A stretch of 7,806 bases of DNA from Promethearchaeota archaeon (lineage in GTDB: Archaea > Asgardarchaeota > Lokiarchaeia > Sigyniarchaeales > Promethearchaeaceae), in contig WJKO01000226.1 of assembly GCA_014729055.1 (NCBI GenBank), positions 1 through 7,806 on the forward strand. The letters are read 5' to 3'. The translations under genes and the position numbers were made by a program. Numbering within the stretch: the first letter of the stretch is position 1; each line of letters starts with the position of its first letter. Shown piece by piece: positions 1-5,241 of this stretch. The notes below the pieces were generated by a model, which ran no database searches, had not been told where the DNA came from, and saw only the letters and a list, made by a program, of their open reading frames with translations.

Positions 1-112
1 ATAATACAAAATACTTACGTTTGTAATCATTCGGTAGTTTCTTCATACCGTGTGTTGTTTGAACTTCCATTTCTGGAAATTTATCTCCTATTAGCGGGAA
101 ACTCTGTTCCAT
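1..112 (-). CDS. Peroxiredoxin, N-terminal part (cut by window edge)
   Basis: The minus strand from the ATG at 112 reads MEQSFPLIGDKFPEMEV and continues with THGMKKLPNDYKRKYFVL, open to the window edge (37 codons visible). This matches the N-terminus of archaeal 1-Cys/Prx6-type peroxiredoxins, which start with PLIGD.FPEMEV.T..G...LP and lead into the FSHPADFTPVC active-site loop. That loop, with the peroxidatic cysteine, lies beyond the window and could not be checked. The family reduces hydrogen peroxide and alkyl hydroperoxides in the cytoplasm. The gene is divergent from aIF2-alpha. A TATA-like box sits only about 25 nt upstream of the ATG, so the mRNA may be leaderless or nearly so. Family assignment rests on recognised N-terminal similarity only. 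Confidence 0.8.
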   Translation of the reverse strand, partial: MEQSFPLIGDKFPEMEVQTTHGMKKLPNDYKRKYFVL

Positions 113-133
113 TTTTTCTCACGTCGTATACAT

Positions 134-142
134 TTTTATATA
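134..142 (-). promoter_or_regulatory. Candidate TATA box of the peroxiredoxin gene
   Basis: On the minus strand the sequence is TATATAAAA, preceded by an A-rich stretch that could serve as a BRE. Its centre is about 26 nt from the ATG at 112, which is the usual archaeal TATA-to-start-site distance. This predicts a leaderless or very short-leader transcript. The region is AT-rich throughout, so chance matches are likely. Confidence 0.4.
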
Positions 143-216
143 TTATTTTTTGTGTAAAATTGCAAAGAATAAGTATTCAAAATGTGAATATATAAATAAT
201 TCTTATTTTTAAAAAG

Positions 217-255
217 TAAAATGATAGGTTGGCTAGGCTGAAAACTATCATTTTA
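217..255. repeat. Perfect 11-bp inverted repeat in the divergent intergenic region
   Basis: Left arm TAAAATGATAG (217-227) and right arm CTATCATTTTA (245-255) are perfect reverse complements separated by 17 nt, including the relatively G-rich GGTTGGCTAGGCTG. It lies between the peroxiredoxin and aIF2-alpha start regions, upstream of the aIF2-alpha TATA element. It could be a dyad operator for a dimeric regulator, or a stem-loop in a small transcript. The apart from this and the two TATA-like elements, I see nothing else in the 249-nt gap (113-361). Confidence 0.6.
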
Positions 256-312
256 GCAAAGACGAATGATAAAAATAAACAAAAACTCAAAAATACTTCA
301 ATTGCGAAAACA

Positions 313-320
313 TATAAATT
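313..320 (+). promoter_or_regulatory. Candidate TATA box of the aIF2-alpha/nop10 operon
   Basis: TATAAATT is preceded by GCGAAAAC (304-311), a reasonable archaeal BRE. Transcription would start roughly at 340-345, giving a leader of about 20 nt before the ATG at 362. No clear Shine-Dalgarno is seen before that ATG; the bases just upstream are AATTACGACGG. Confidence 0.5.
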
Positions 321-361
321 TTCCTTAATTATCAATCATATTCAACAAATAATTACGACGG

Positions 362-1210
362 ATGAAAATGGTATTAAAAAGAAGTAGATTCCCCGAAATA
401 GGCGAACTGGTTGTAGCACAAGTAGAAAACATCGAAAAAATGTATATTTATGTGAGATTAGAAGACTATGTAGGCAATCATGAAGAGAAAATTTCAGAAG
501 CAGAAGATATTCGAGCCAGAGGAATGGTCCATATATCCGAGCTTGCTAATCGCTGGATCAAAAATATCAATAATTTTGCACGGATTAATCAAAGACTAGT
601 GTTAAAAGTCCTCCGAGTAGATGAACGGAAGGGTCATATCGACTTATCGTTAAGGCGTGTTAATAAAGAGCAAAAAACCAACAAGATGAATGAATGGAAA
701 TATGAAGTAAAAGCGGAAAATTTATTCAGAATGTTCGGTAAAGAACATGATTTGTCGTTGATAGATATGTATGATTTATTTGGATGGCCTTTAATTGATG
801 CATATGGTAGCATCCATGAAGCATTTGATGCAATTAAAAAACAAGGTAAATCAGTAGTCGATGATATTAAAATAGAGGAAGATTATGAGGATCTTAAGGA
901 TGAATTTTTTGAATTAATAGACTCAAGCGTTCAATTACAGCAGGTTGATATTGAAGGACAATTTGAAATAGTGGTATATGAAGGAAACGGCGTTGATATC
1001 GTAAAAGATGCATTTAAATCTGTCAAAAAGATTAAAAAAGGAAAATTTACAAATTTTGACTTTCTCTATATTGGTGCCCCCTATTATAGAGTAAAGATTA
1101 CTGCAAACGACTATCCAACAGCGGAGAAATACTTGAAAAAGATTCGGGACGAAATGACTAAAAAAATTGAATCTTTTAATGGAACAGTTGCATTTGAGAG
1201 AACCGATTAG
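362..1210 (+). CDS. Translation initiation factor 2 subunit alpha (aIF2-alpha)
   Basis: This is the alpha subunit of the heterotrimeric factor aIF2, which delivers initiator Met-tRNA to the small ribosomal subunit. The 282 residues show the three family domains: an N-terminal S1 (OB-fold) domain (about 11-100, with PEIGELVVAQV, GMVHISELA and HIDLSLRRV), a helical middle domain (about 104-195), and a C-terminal alpha-beta domain (about 198-280) that contacts the gamma subunit. The position matching eukaryotic eIF2-alpha Ser51 is Ala62 (SELA-NRW against SELS-RRR), so that phospho-regulation site is absent. Between Tyr36 and Met55 the S1 loop has about 12 extra residues, mostly charged, compared with the usual short YGNKEG-type turn. 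A start at Met3 (368) is also possible. nop10 follows 34 nt downstream, the classic archaeal arrangement. Confidence 0.95.
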   Translation: MKMVLKRSRFPEIGELVVAQVENIEKMYIYVRLEDYVGNHEEKISEAEDIRARGMVHISELANRWIKNINNFARINQRLVLKVLRVDERKGHIDLSLRRVNKEQKTNKMNEWKYEVKAENLFRMFGKEHDLSLIDMYDLFGWPLIDAYGSIHEAFDAIKKQGKSVVDDIKIEEDYEDLKDEFFELIDSSVQLQQVDIEGQFEIVVYEGNGVDIVKDAFKSVKKIKKGKFTNFDFLYIGAPYYRVKITANDYPTAEKYLKKIRDEMTKKIESFNGTVAFERTD

Positions 1211-1228
1211 TGGTTTGTTAATTTTTCC

Positions 1229-1236
1229 AGGAGGAT
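1229..1236 (+). promoter_or_regulatory. Strong Shine-Dalgarno that fixes the nop10 start
   Basis: AGGAGGAT lies just after the aIF2-alpha stop (1208-1210). AGGAGG (1229-1234) is ten nucleotides upstream of TTG at 1245. It identifies that TTG as the start rather than the upstream in-frame ATG at 1167, which lies inside aIF2-alpha. It is the clearest ribosome binding site in the window. Confidence 0.85.
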
Positions 1237-1244
1237 TTAATAAA

Positions 1245-1433
1245 TTGCCTAAAAAAATTTTTTATTGTGATGTCTGTAATGAATATACCCTAAATTCGGA
1301 TAAATGTCCGCATTGCAATGGCGATGTGAGAACGCCACATCCTCCAAAGTTTTCACCCATAGATAAGTATCAGAAATACCGAATTTCTCTGTTTAAAGAA
1401 AAAAATCCAAAAACCTCAAATAACTATAATTAA
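1245..1433 (+). CDS. nop10: H/ACA RNP protein Nop10
   Basis: Nop10 is a small essential subunit of the H/ACA ribonucleoprotein that pseudouridylates rRNA and binds the catalytic subunit Cbf5. Reading from TTG 1245 gives 62 residues, the expected size. A zinc ribbon is visible as C8-x2-C11 and C21-x2-C24, followed by the diagnostic linker R29-T-P-H-P-P-K-F-S-P38 and the basic DKYQKYR helix. An in-frame ATG at 1167 would add 26 residues overlapping aIF2-alpha; these do not resemble Nop10, and the Shine-Dalgarno at 1229-1236 supports the TTG. The C-terminus after about residue 52 is a lysine/asparagine-rich tail. Pairing with aIF2-alpha is conserved across archaea, so co-transcription is very likely. 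Confidence 0.95.
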   Translation: MPKKIFYCDVCNEYTLNSDKCPHCNGDVRTPHPPKFSPIDKYQKYRISLFKEKNPKTSNNYN

Positions 1434-1464
1434 ATATAAGAAAATCAAATCTTCTTTCAATCAA

Positions 1465-1472
1465 TTTATAAG
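1465..1472 (+). promoter_or_regulatory. Candidate TATA box of the hemerythrin-like gene
   Basis: TTTATAAG lies in the 116-nt gap between nop10 and the hemerythrin-like gene. A start near 1495 would give a leader of about 55 nt. GATAG (1506-1510) and CTATC (1533-1537) in that leader could pair weakly. The AT-richness makes this a modest call; read-through from nop10 is equally possible. Confidence 0.3.
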
Positions 1473-1549
1473 TTATTTAAGACCAAATAATTAGTAACAT
1501 AAGAGGATAGTTTTTAGTTGTGAAAATTTGAGCTATCTATTGATAAAAA

Positions 1550-2134
1550 ATGTTACCTATTGCCCCGTTAATGATTGAACATAGACTAATTGAACGAATG
1601 ATACATATATTTAAACTAGAACTTGATACAATCAAAGAAGAAGACCAAGTAGATCCAAATATGATTTATAAGGTGGTCGATTTTATTCGTACATACGCAG
1701 ATGAAACCCATCACGGAAAGGAAGAAGATATTCTTTTTAGAGAATTAAAAAAGAAAGAACTTTCCCCTGAACATCAAAAAACAATGAACGAACTCATAAA
1801 TGAACATGTATATGCAAGAAAAACCACAAGTCAATTAGTAGATGCAAATGAATTGTATGAAAAAGGAAATAAAGACTCATTAAATGTAATTATCAAAAAG
1901 ATTGAGGAGTTAATTGAGTTTTATCCAAAACATATAGAGAAAGAAGATAAACATTTCTTCACACCTATAATGGAATACTTCAACGAAAAAGAACAGCAAG
2001 AACTCTTAAAAGAAGGTCAAGCATTTGATCGAAAGATGATACATAGAAAATACCAAAAAATCGTGAAGAAATATGAGACGCAATATGATATCTCCCCCGA
2101 TATGAAAGATTCCGATTGGATTAACTATCTTTAA
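1550..2134 (+). CDS. Hemerythrin-like HHE-domain protein
   Basis: The 194-residue protein is a predicted four-helix bundle binding a carboxylate-bridged di-iron centre. Likely ligands are visible: His11 in IEHRLIERM, the His54-His55-x3-Glu59 pair in ETHHGKEED, His86 in NEHVYAR, and His128-x3-Glu132 with His135 in YPKHIEKEDKHFF. Prokaryotic HHE proteins bind oxygen, sense or scavenge O2/NO/peroxide, or handle iron; which of these applies cannot be read from sequence. A basic tail after about residue 146 (FDRKMIHRKYQKIVKK) extends past the core. There is no signal peptide or membrane segment, so it should be cytoplasmic. No Shine-Dalgarno precedes the ATG (ATTGATAAAAA). It lies 116 nt after nop10 and converges on the PfkB gene with a 35-nt gap. 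Confidence 0.88.
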   Translation: MLPIAPLMIEHRLIERMIHIFKLELDTIKEEDQVDPNMIYKVVDFIRTYADETHHGKEEDILFRELKKKELSPEHQKTMNELINEHVYARKTTSQLVDANELYEKGNKDSLNVIIKKIEELIEFYPKHIEKEDKHFFTPIMEYFNEKEQQELLKEGQAFDRKMIHRKYQKIVKKYETQYDISPDMKDSDWINYL

Positions 2135-2169
2135 TGGGAGAATATAATCCATTGGATGATTTATTTACC

Positions 2170-3060
2170 TTAGTATGATTCTTCTATAAGTTCTTCTACA
2201 TCTTTTCTTGTTTTTTTAAATGGTCCGGGATTCTCCATTTTAATTGATGCGAGAGCTGCGGCGTATTGGATCGAACTAACCATATCTTTTTCTAACCTTT
2301 CTGTGATATATGTTGTGAAGCTTGTATCCCCTCTGCCCGTTCTACCTTTTAGATTTTTGTTCTTAAAAGGCGATTTTATACATTCATCTTCGCTACAAGC
2401 GATCAATCCTTCGTTGTGAGAAATAATAACCTCAGACGCTCCTAATTCTACAAACTTATATGCAGCCTCCCTTCTACCGGCAAATGTATCTGTTTTAATA
2501 CCCAATAAGAACTCAGCTTCTGCAGCATCTGCCTTGAGATAAGTAGTATAAGGAAGGGCCTCGTTCATTTGATTCCACTTCTTAAAACCCATAGATCCGT
2601 TGTCTTCAACCGATCGAATTAATCCTTGTACATCTACTGCAAGAAAGGCTTTATTTGAAAGAGATTTCATCAATTCGAAATCAATTTCTCCGGTTATTAA
2701 TCCGCTGTATTGAACTAATTTTGTCGATAGGGGTGGAAAATCCATAATTTTAAATCCATCTGCTTGACTTACGCTAGTGCAAATTCGGGTTTCTTTATCA
2801 GCTGTGGGATAATAATTTTTAATGGAAGTTGTTTCTTTCGATTCTACCCAGAAAATATCCACATTATCGCTTGGAAATTCTTTAATATAGTTTTTGTCTT
2901 TTTTTGATGTTTTCGTTACAACGGCAACTTTCCGACCTAATTGATGAGCAGTCCACACTGCATGTAAAATTGCACCCCCAATCATTGAGTACTCCGTGTC
3001 GGGCGTCTTTATTACATCCAAAGACATATTTCCGAATGCTAAAAGATCATATTCAGACAT
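2170..3060 (-). CDS. PfkB/ribokinase-family carbohydrate or nucleoside kinase
   Basis: The 296-residue protein has the ribokinase fold: an N-terminal strand YDLLAFGNMSLDVI, the substrate-side Gly-Gly (28-29) followed by the helix AILHAVWTAHQLG, D143-V-Q-G in the middle, K176-ADAAEAEFLLG (187) and the C-terminal signature G239-R-T-G-R-G-D245-T-S-F. Asp245 would be the catalytic base that activates the substrate hydroxyl for phosphoryl transfer from ATP. The signature reads GRTGRGD rather than the common DTxGAGD; the core GxGD anion-hole pattern is kept. The substrate (sugar, inositol-like or nucleoside) cannot be named. Soluble and cytoplasmic. It lies 76 nt downstream of the Arf-like GTPase on the same strand, so the two may share a transcript, though a T-rich tract and possible promoter occupy the gap. 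Confidence 0.88.
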   Translation of the reverse strand: MSEYDLLAFGNMSLDVIKTPDTEYSMIGGAILHAVWTAHQLGRKVAVVTKTSKKDKNYIKEFPSDNVDIFWVESKETTSIKNYYPTADKETRICTSVSQADGFKIMDFPPLSTKLVQYSGLITGEIDFELMKSLSNKAFLAVDVQGLIRSVEDNGSMGFKKWNQMNEALPYTTYLKADAAEAEFLLGIKTDTFAGRREAAYKFVELGASEVIISHNEGLIACSEDECIKSPFKNKNLKGRTGRGDTSFTTYITERLEKDMVSSIQYAAALASIKMENPGPFKKTRKDVEELIEESY

Positions 3061-3073
3061 ATGTATTAAAATT

Positions 3074-3098
3074 AAAGCTTCACAAAAAAAGCTTCACA
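3074..3098. repeat. Two 11-bp direct repeats upstream of the PfkB gene
   Basis: AAAGCTTCACA occurs at 3074-3084 and again at 3088-3098, a 14-bp period separated by AAA. The pair starts 13 nt upstream of the kinase ATG. On the minus strand a TATA-like TATAGTTTAT (3099-3108) lies immediately upstream of them. The repeats could be a regulator site covering the start-site region, or local slippage duplication. Confidence 0.6.
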
Positions 3099-3112
3099 TA
3101 AACTATAGATGA

Positions 3113-3131
3113 CTGGAAAAGAAAAAAAGAA
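3113..3131 (-). terminator. Oligo-T tract after the Arf-like GTPase gene
   Basis: Six nucleotides after the GTPase stop codon the minus strand reads TTTCTTTTTTTCTTTTCCAG. Archaeal transcription commonly ends at T-rich tracts without a hairpin, so this may end or attenuate the GTPase transcript before the kinase gene. Confidence 0.4.
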
Positions 3132-3136
3132 ATAAA

Positions 3137-3598
3137 TTATTCTATATGTTTTGATAAGATATTATACAAAGATTTAAAGTTTCGGTTGTCCACAGCGACC
3201 ATTCCATAAGTCGGGACGCCTAACTTCTCTGCAACCTTGTCAGGAGGCAGTCTGTCTGGTAAGTCTTGTTTATTAGCGATTGCAATCACCTTTGATCCGA
3301 GCTTTCGTTCATACTGTTTCATTATCATTCTTGTCTCTTCGACGTTTTTCTCACTTGAATCCGTAACTATTACTGTAATGCCAGTTCCTCTGATAAAATC
3401 ATCCCACATAAATTGAAATCGGCGTTGGCCACCAAAATCCCAAACTGCTACTTGATTTTCCCCTACATAGACTTTTTCAACATTTACACCAATAGTCGGT
3501 GACCGCTTTTCAGACATTTGTTTTCCTTGCAACAATGAAAGAAGTGTAGATTTTCCTACTCCACCTTCTCCCATAATAACTGCTTTAAGTTGATTCAT
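3137..3598 (-). CDS. Arf-family small GTPase
   Basis: The 153-residue protein from ATG 3598 is a single GTPase domain. Motifs are G1 G10-E-G-G-V-G-K16-S17, G2 Thr35 in SPTIGVNVEKV, G3 W53-D-F-G-G-Q58, and G4 N109-K-Q-D112-L-P followed by AEKLG. PTIGxNVE, WDxGGQ and NKQDLP are hallmarks of the Arf family; Gln58 is the likely catalytic residue. Unlike Arf there is no N-terminal amphipathic helix or Gly2 myristoylation site, and no C-terminal cysteine, so no lipid anchor is visible. The G5 loop is atypical (VAVDN instead of ATSG/SAK). An upstream GTG at 3613 would add five residues; ATG 3598 is preferred because AGGTG (3615-3611) may act as Shine-Dalgarno and the protein then starts just before strand 1. 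Abundant Arf-like GTPases are a feature of Asgard archaea. Confidence 0.92.
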   Translation of the reverse strand: MNQLKAVIMGEGGVGKSTLLSLLQGKQMSEKRSPTIGVNVEKVYVGENQVAVWDFGGQRRFQFMWDDFIRGTGITVIVTDSSEKNVEETRMIMKQYERKLGSKVIAIANKQDLPDRLPPDKVAEKLGVPTYGMVAVDNRNFKSLYNILSKHIE

Positions 3599-3646
3599 AA
3601 TACATTCACACACCTGTTTTTTAAGGTATGATTATCATAATGTGGA

Positions 3647-3654
3647 AATATATT
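3647..3654 (-). promoter_or_regulatory. Candidate TATA box of the Arf-like GTPase gene
   Basis: AATATATT lies about 50 nt upstream of the ATG at 3598. It predicts a start near 3622-3626 and a leader of about 25 nt that would contain the AGGTG element at 3611-3615. Confidence 0.4.
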
Positions 3655-3686
3655 ATGAAATGAACTAACATGGAGATCTTTTCTTG

Positions 3687-3721
3687 ATGTTATCTCGATC
3701 ATCCATCATAACATTTTTTTT
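3687..3721 (+). terminator. Hairpin followed by T8 in the divergent intergenic region
   Basis: ATGTTAT (3687-3693) pairs perfectly with ATAACAT (3708-3714) across a 14-nt loop, and the right arm runs straight into TTTTTTTT (3714-3721). The form is that of an intrinsic-type terminator on the plus strand. It sits between two divergent genes, where no plus-strand gene ends. It might end a short transcript or insulate antisense transcription, or be chance in AT-rich DNA. Confidence 0.3.
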
Positions 3722-3763
3722 GGAAGAAGCCAGATGGGAAGAATGATAGAGAAAAGAAATATC

Positions 3764-3773
3764 ATATATAAAG
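3764..3773 (+). promoter_or_regulatory. Candidate TATA box of the citrate synthase gene
   Basis: ATATATAAAG is preceded by the A-rich GAAAAGAAAT (3751-3760), a plausible BRE. A start near 3795 would give a leader of about 65 nt to the TTG at 3859. A second AT-rich element, ATAATTATAA (3826-3835), would instead give a leaderless transcript. The palindrome GAGATCTC (3815-3822) lies between the two and could be a regulator site. Nothing else is recognisable in the 260-nt gap (3599-3858). Confidence 0.4.
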
Positions 3774-3858
3774 AATTAAATATATTCACAATAATTAAAA
3801 ACATCTAAACATTAGAGATCTCAACATAATTATAACAAAACAAGCAAAAAGTTGAACA

Positions 3859-5211
3859 TTGTTCATTTTTTCGAGGTTTTATAATTCAAGAAAAACTACT
3901 AAAAATAACAGAATAAAGTTTAGGAAAAAGGATAAGGCGTTAAATTTGGAAGATAAAGCAGAAGAAAAGACTGTTGATATTGAAGAGAATAAAGAAGGAA
4001 CCCGTGAGGATAAAGGCGATGATCTTGAGAGTAAGCCCATATATAAAGGGCTAGTTGGAGTTGTAGTTGATACAACTGAAATTTGTTCAATTGATGGGAT
4101 CAAGGGTTCATTATACTACCGTGGATATCCAATTCGGGAACTCGTTGAGTATTCATCTTTTGAAGAAGTGGCATTTTTATTATTATTCGGAAAGTTACCA
4201 AGCCGATTTGAGTTGGAGGCATTCAAAGATAAATTAATTCAACAAAGGGATATTCCAGATAGAATATTGATTATTCTCAAGAGTTTTCCACGTAATACGA
4301 CAAGAATTGAATTGCTAAGAACTGCAATCTCGGCACTTTCTTTATATGATGAAGATGATTATGACTATTCTGAGCAAGCAAATATAAGAAAAGGGATGAG
4401 AATTATTGGTAAGATTCCGACAATTCTTGCATATAGTCATCGTATTCAATCGAATTTGCCATTAGTTGAACCAGATACAGAGGGCAAATTATCTCATGCT
4501 GCTAATTTCTATTACATGATGACTGGAAATATACCAACGAAATTAGTTGAAGATGCATTTGATAAATTATTAATATGTCATGCGGAACATGCATTAAATA
4601 CGTCTACATTTGCAGCACGCGTAACCGTTTCGACGCTGTCAGATATCTACAGTGCGATAGTTAGTGCAATCGGAACATTAAGAGGACCTTTGCATGGGGG
4701 TGCAAATGAAAGAGTAATCCTATATATGCTGAATGAAATTAAGACTAAAAAAAATGTAATACCATGGGCAAAGGAAAAAATAAAAAATAAAGAGAAAATC
4801 ATGGGTTTTGGTCATAGGGTATATAAAACATGGGATCCTCGTGCCTATATATTGCGTGAGTATGCAAAAAAGTTTTCAGAGATGAGAAGAAAACAAAAAG
4901 ATCCCGACGGCATACCAACAGAATTCCCTGGTGAAGAAGATGTAGATTCTATATTCCAAATGACTGAAAAATTAGTCGATTATGTGGTTAAAAAGAAAGG
5001 AATATATCCCAATGTCGATCTATTCTCTGCACCTTTATTACATGGTTTAGGCGTGCCAACCCCATTATATACGCCATTATTTGCAAGCTCGAGATGTGTT
5101 GGGTGGGTTGCGCATTCAATCGAACAGCTAAAAAATAATAAACTCATTAGACCAAGATTGAGGTTTCAAGGGGAATTAAATAAAAAGTATGTTCCGCTAG
5201 ATGAAAGATAG
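3859..5211 (+). CDS. Citrate synthase with N-terminal extension
   Basis: The enzyme condenses acetyl-CoA and oxaloacetate to citrate. The conserved domain begins near residue 61 (IYKGLVGVVVDTTEIC) and runs to the end, about 390 residues, as in bacterial/archaeal enzymes. Active-site residues are in place: His241/His244 in HAEHALNTSTFAARV, His279 in GPLHGGAN, His319 in GFGHRVYK, DPR326-328 and Asp387 in NVDLFSAP. 2-Methylcitrate synthase shares these residues and cannot be excluded. About 18 extra residues (343-362, QKDPDGIPTEFPGEED) lie before the last helices. The first 60 residues are unusual: 1-24 have nine Lys/Arg and no acidic residue, and 27-60 are a Glu/Asp/Lys-rich linker. No ATG precedes the domain; TTG 3859 gives the longest form and TTG 3946 (residue 30) is an alternative. 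Neither has a good Shine-Dalgarno. It converges on the repeat-protein gene with a 30-nt gap. Confidence 0.93.
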   Translation: MFIFSRFYNSRKTTKNNRIKFRKKDKALNLEDKAEEKTVDIEENKEGTREDKGDDLESKPIYKGLVGVVVDTTEICSIDGIKGSLYYRGYPIRELVEYSSFEEVAFLLLFGKLPSRFELEAFKDKLIQQRDIPDRILIILKSFPRNTTRIELLRTAISALSLYDEDDYDYSEQANIRKGMRIIGKIPTILAYSHRIQSNLPLVEPDTEGKLSHAANFYYMMTGNIPTKLVEDAFDKLLICHAEHALNTSTFAARVTVSTLSDIYSAIVSAIGTLRGPLHGGANERVILYMLNEIKTKKNVIPWAKEKIKNKEKIMGFGHRVYKTWDPRAYILREYAKKFSEMRRKQKDPDGIPTEFPGEEDVDSIFQMTEKLVDYVVKKKGIYPNVDLFSAPLLHGLGVPTPLYTPLFASSRCVGWVAHSIEQLKNNKLIRPRLRFQGELNKKYVPLDER

Positions 5212-5241
5212 ATAAAAAGACATAAATTAATTTGATTATTT
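5212..5241. terminator. AT-rich convergent gap, possible two-way terminator
   Basis: Thirty nucleotides separate the citrate synthase stop from the stop of the convergent repeat-protein gene. The gap holds the palindrome AAATTAATTT and T-rich stretches on both strands, continuing for plus-strand transcripts as TTTCTAATTTTT. This suits archaeal T-tract termination, but no stable hairpin is evident. Confidence 0.3.

Noticed and set aside
221..280. Possible box C/D guide RNA (ATGATAG as box C, CTGA at 238-241 as box D', ATGATAA at 267-273 as box C')
   Set aside because: The C-like boxes do not match RUGAUGA, the first guide would be only 10 nt, and no second CTGA follows the C'-like element at guide distance.
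1167..1244. N-terminal extension of Nop10 from the ATG at 1167
   Set aside because: It lies within aIF2-alpha, its peptide does not resemble Nop10, and a strong Shine-Dalgarno points to TTG 1245, which gives the standard Nop10 length.
2147..2157. ATCCA-T-TGGAT palindrome in the convergent gap after the hemerythrin-like gene
   Set aside because: Only 5-bp arms with a 1-nt centre, which cannot form an RNA hairpin and is expected by chance.
2904..3101. 65-codon plus-strand reading frame
   Set aside because: It is antisense to the PfkB N-terminus, with no family resemblance or ribosome binding site.
3687..3746. 19-codon plus-strand frame starting at ATG 3687
   Set aside because: It is very short, overlaps the hairpin-T8 element, and has no Shine-Dalgarno or recognisable peptide.
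3879..4103. 74-codon minus-strand reading frame with a hydrophobic end
   Set aside because: It is the complement of the Lys/Glu-rich citrate synthase extension; Ser/Leu/Phe-rich peptides arise automatically opposite AAA/GAA-rich coding DNA.
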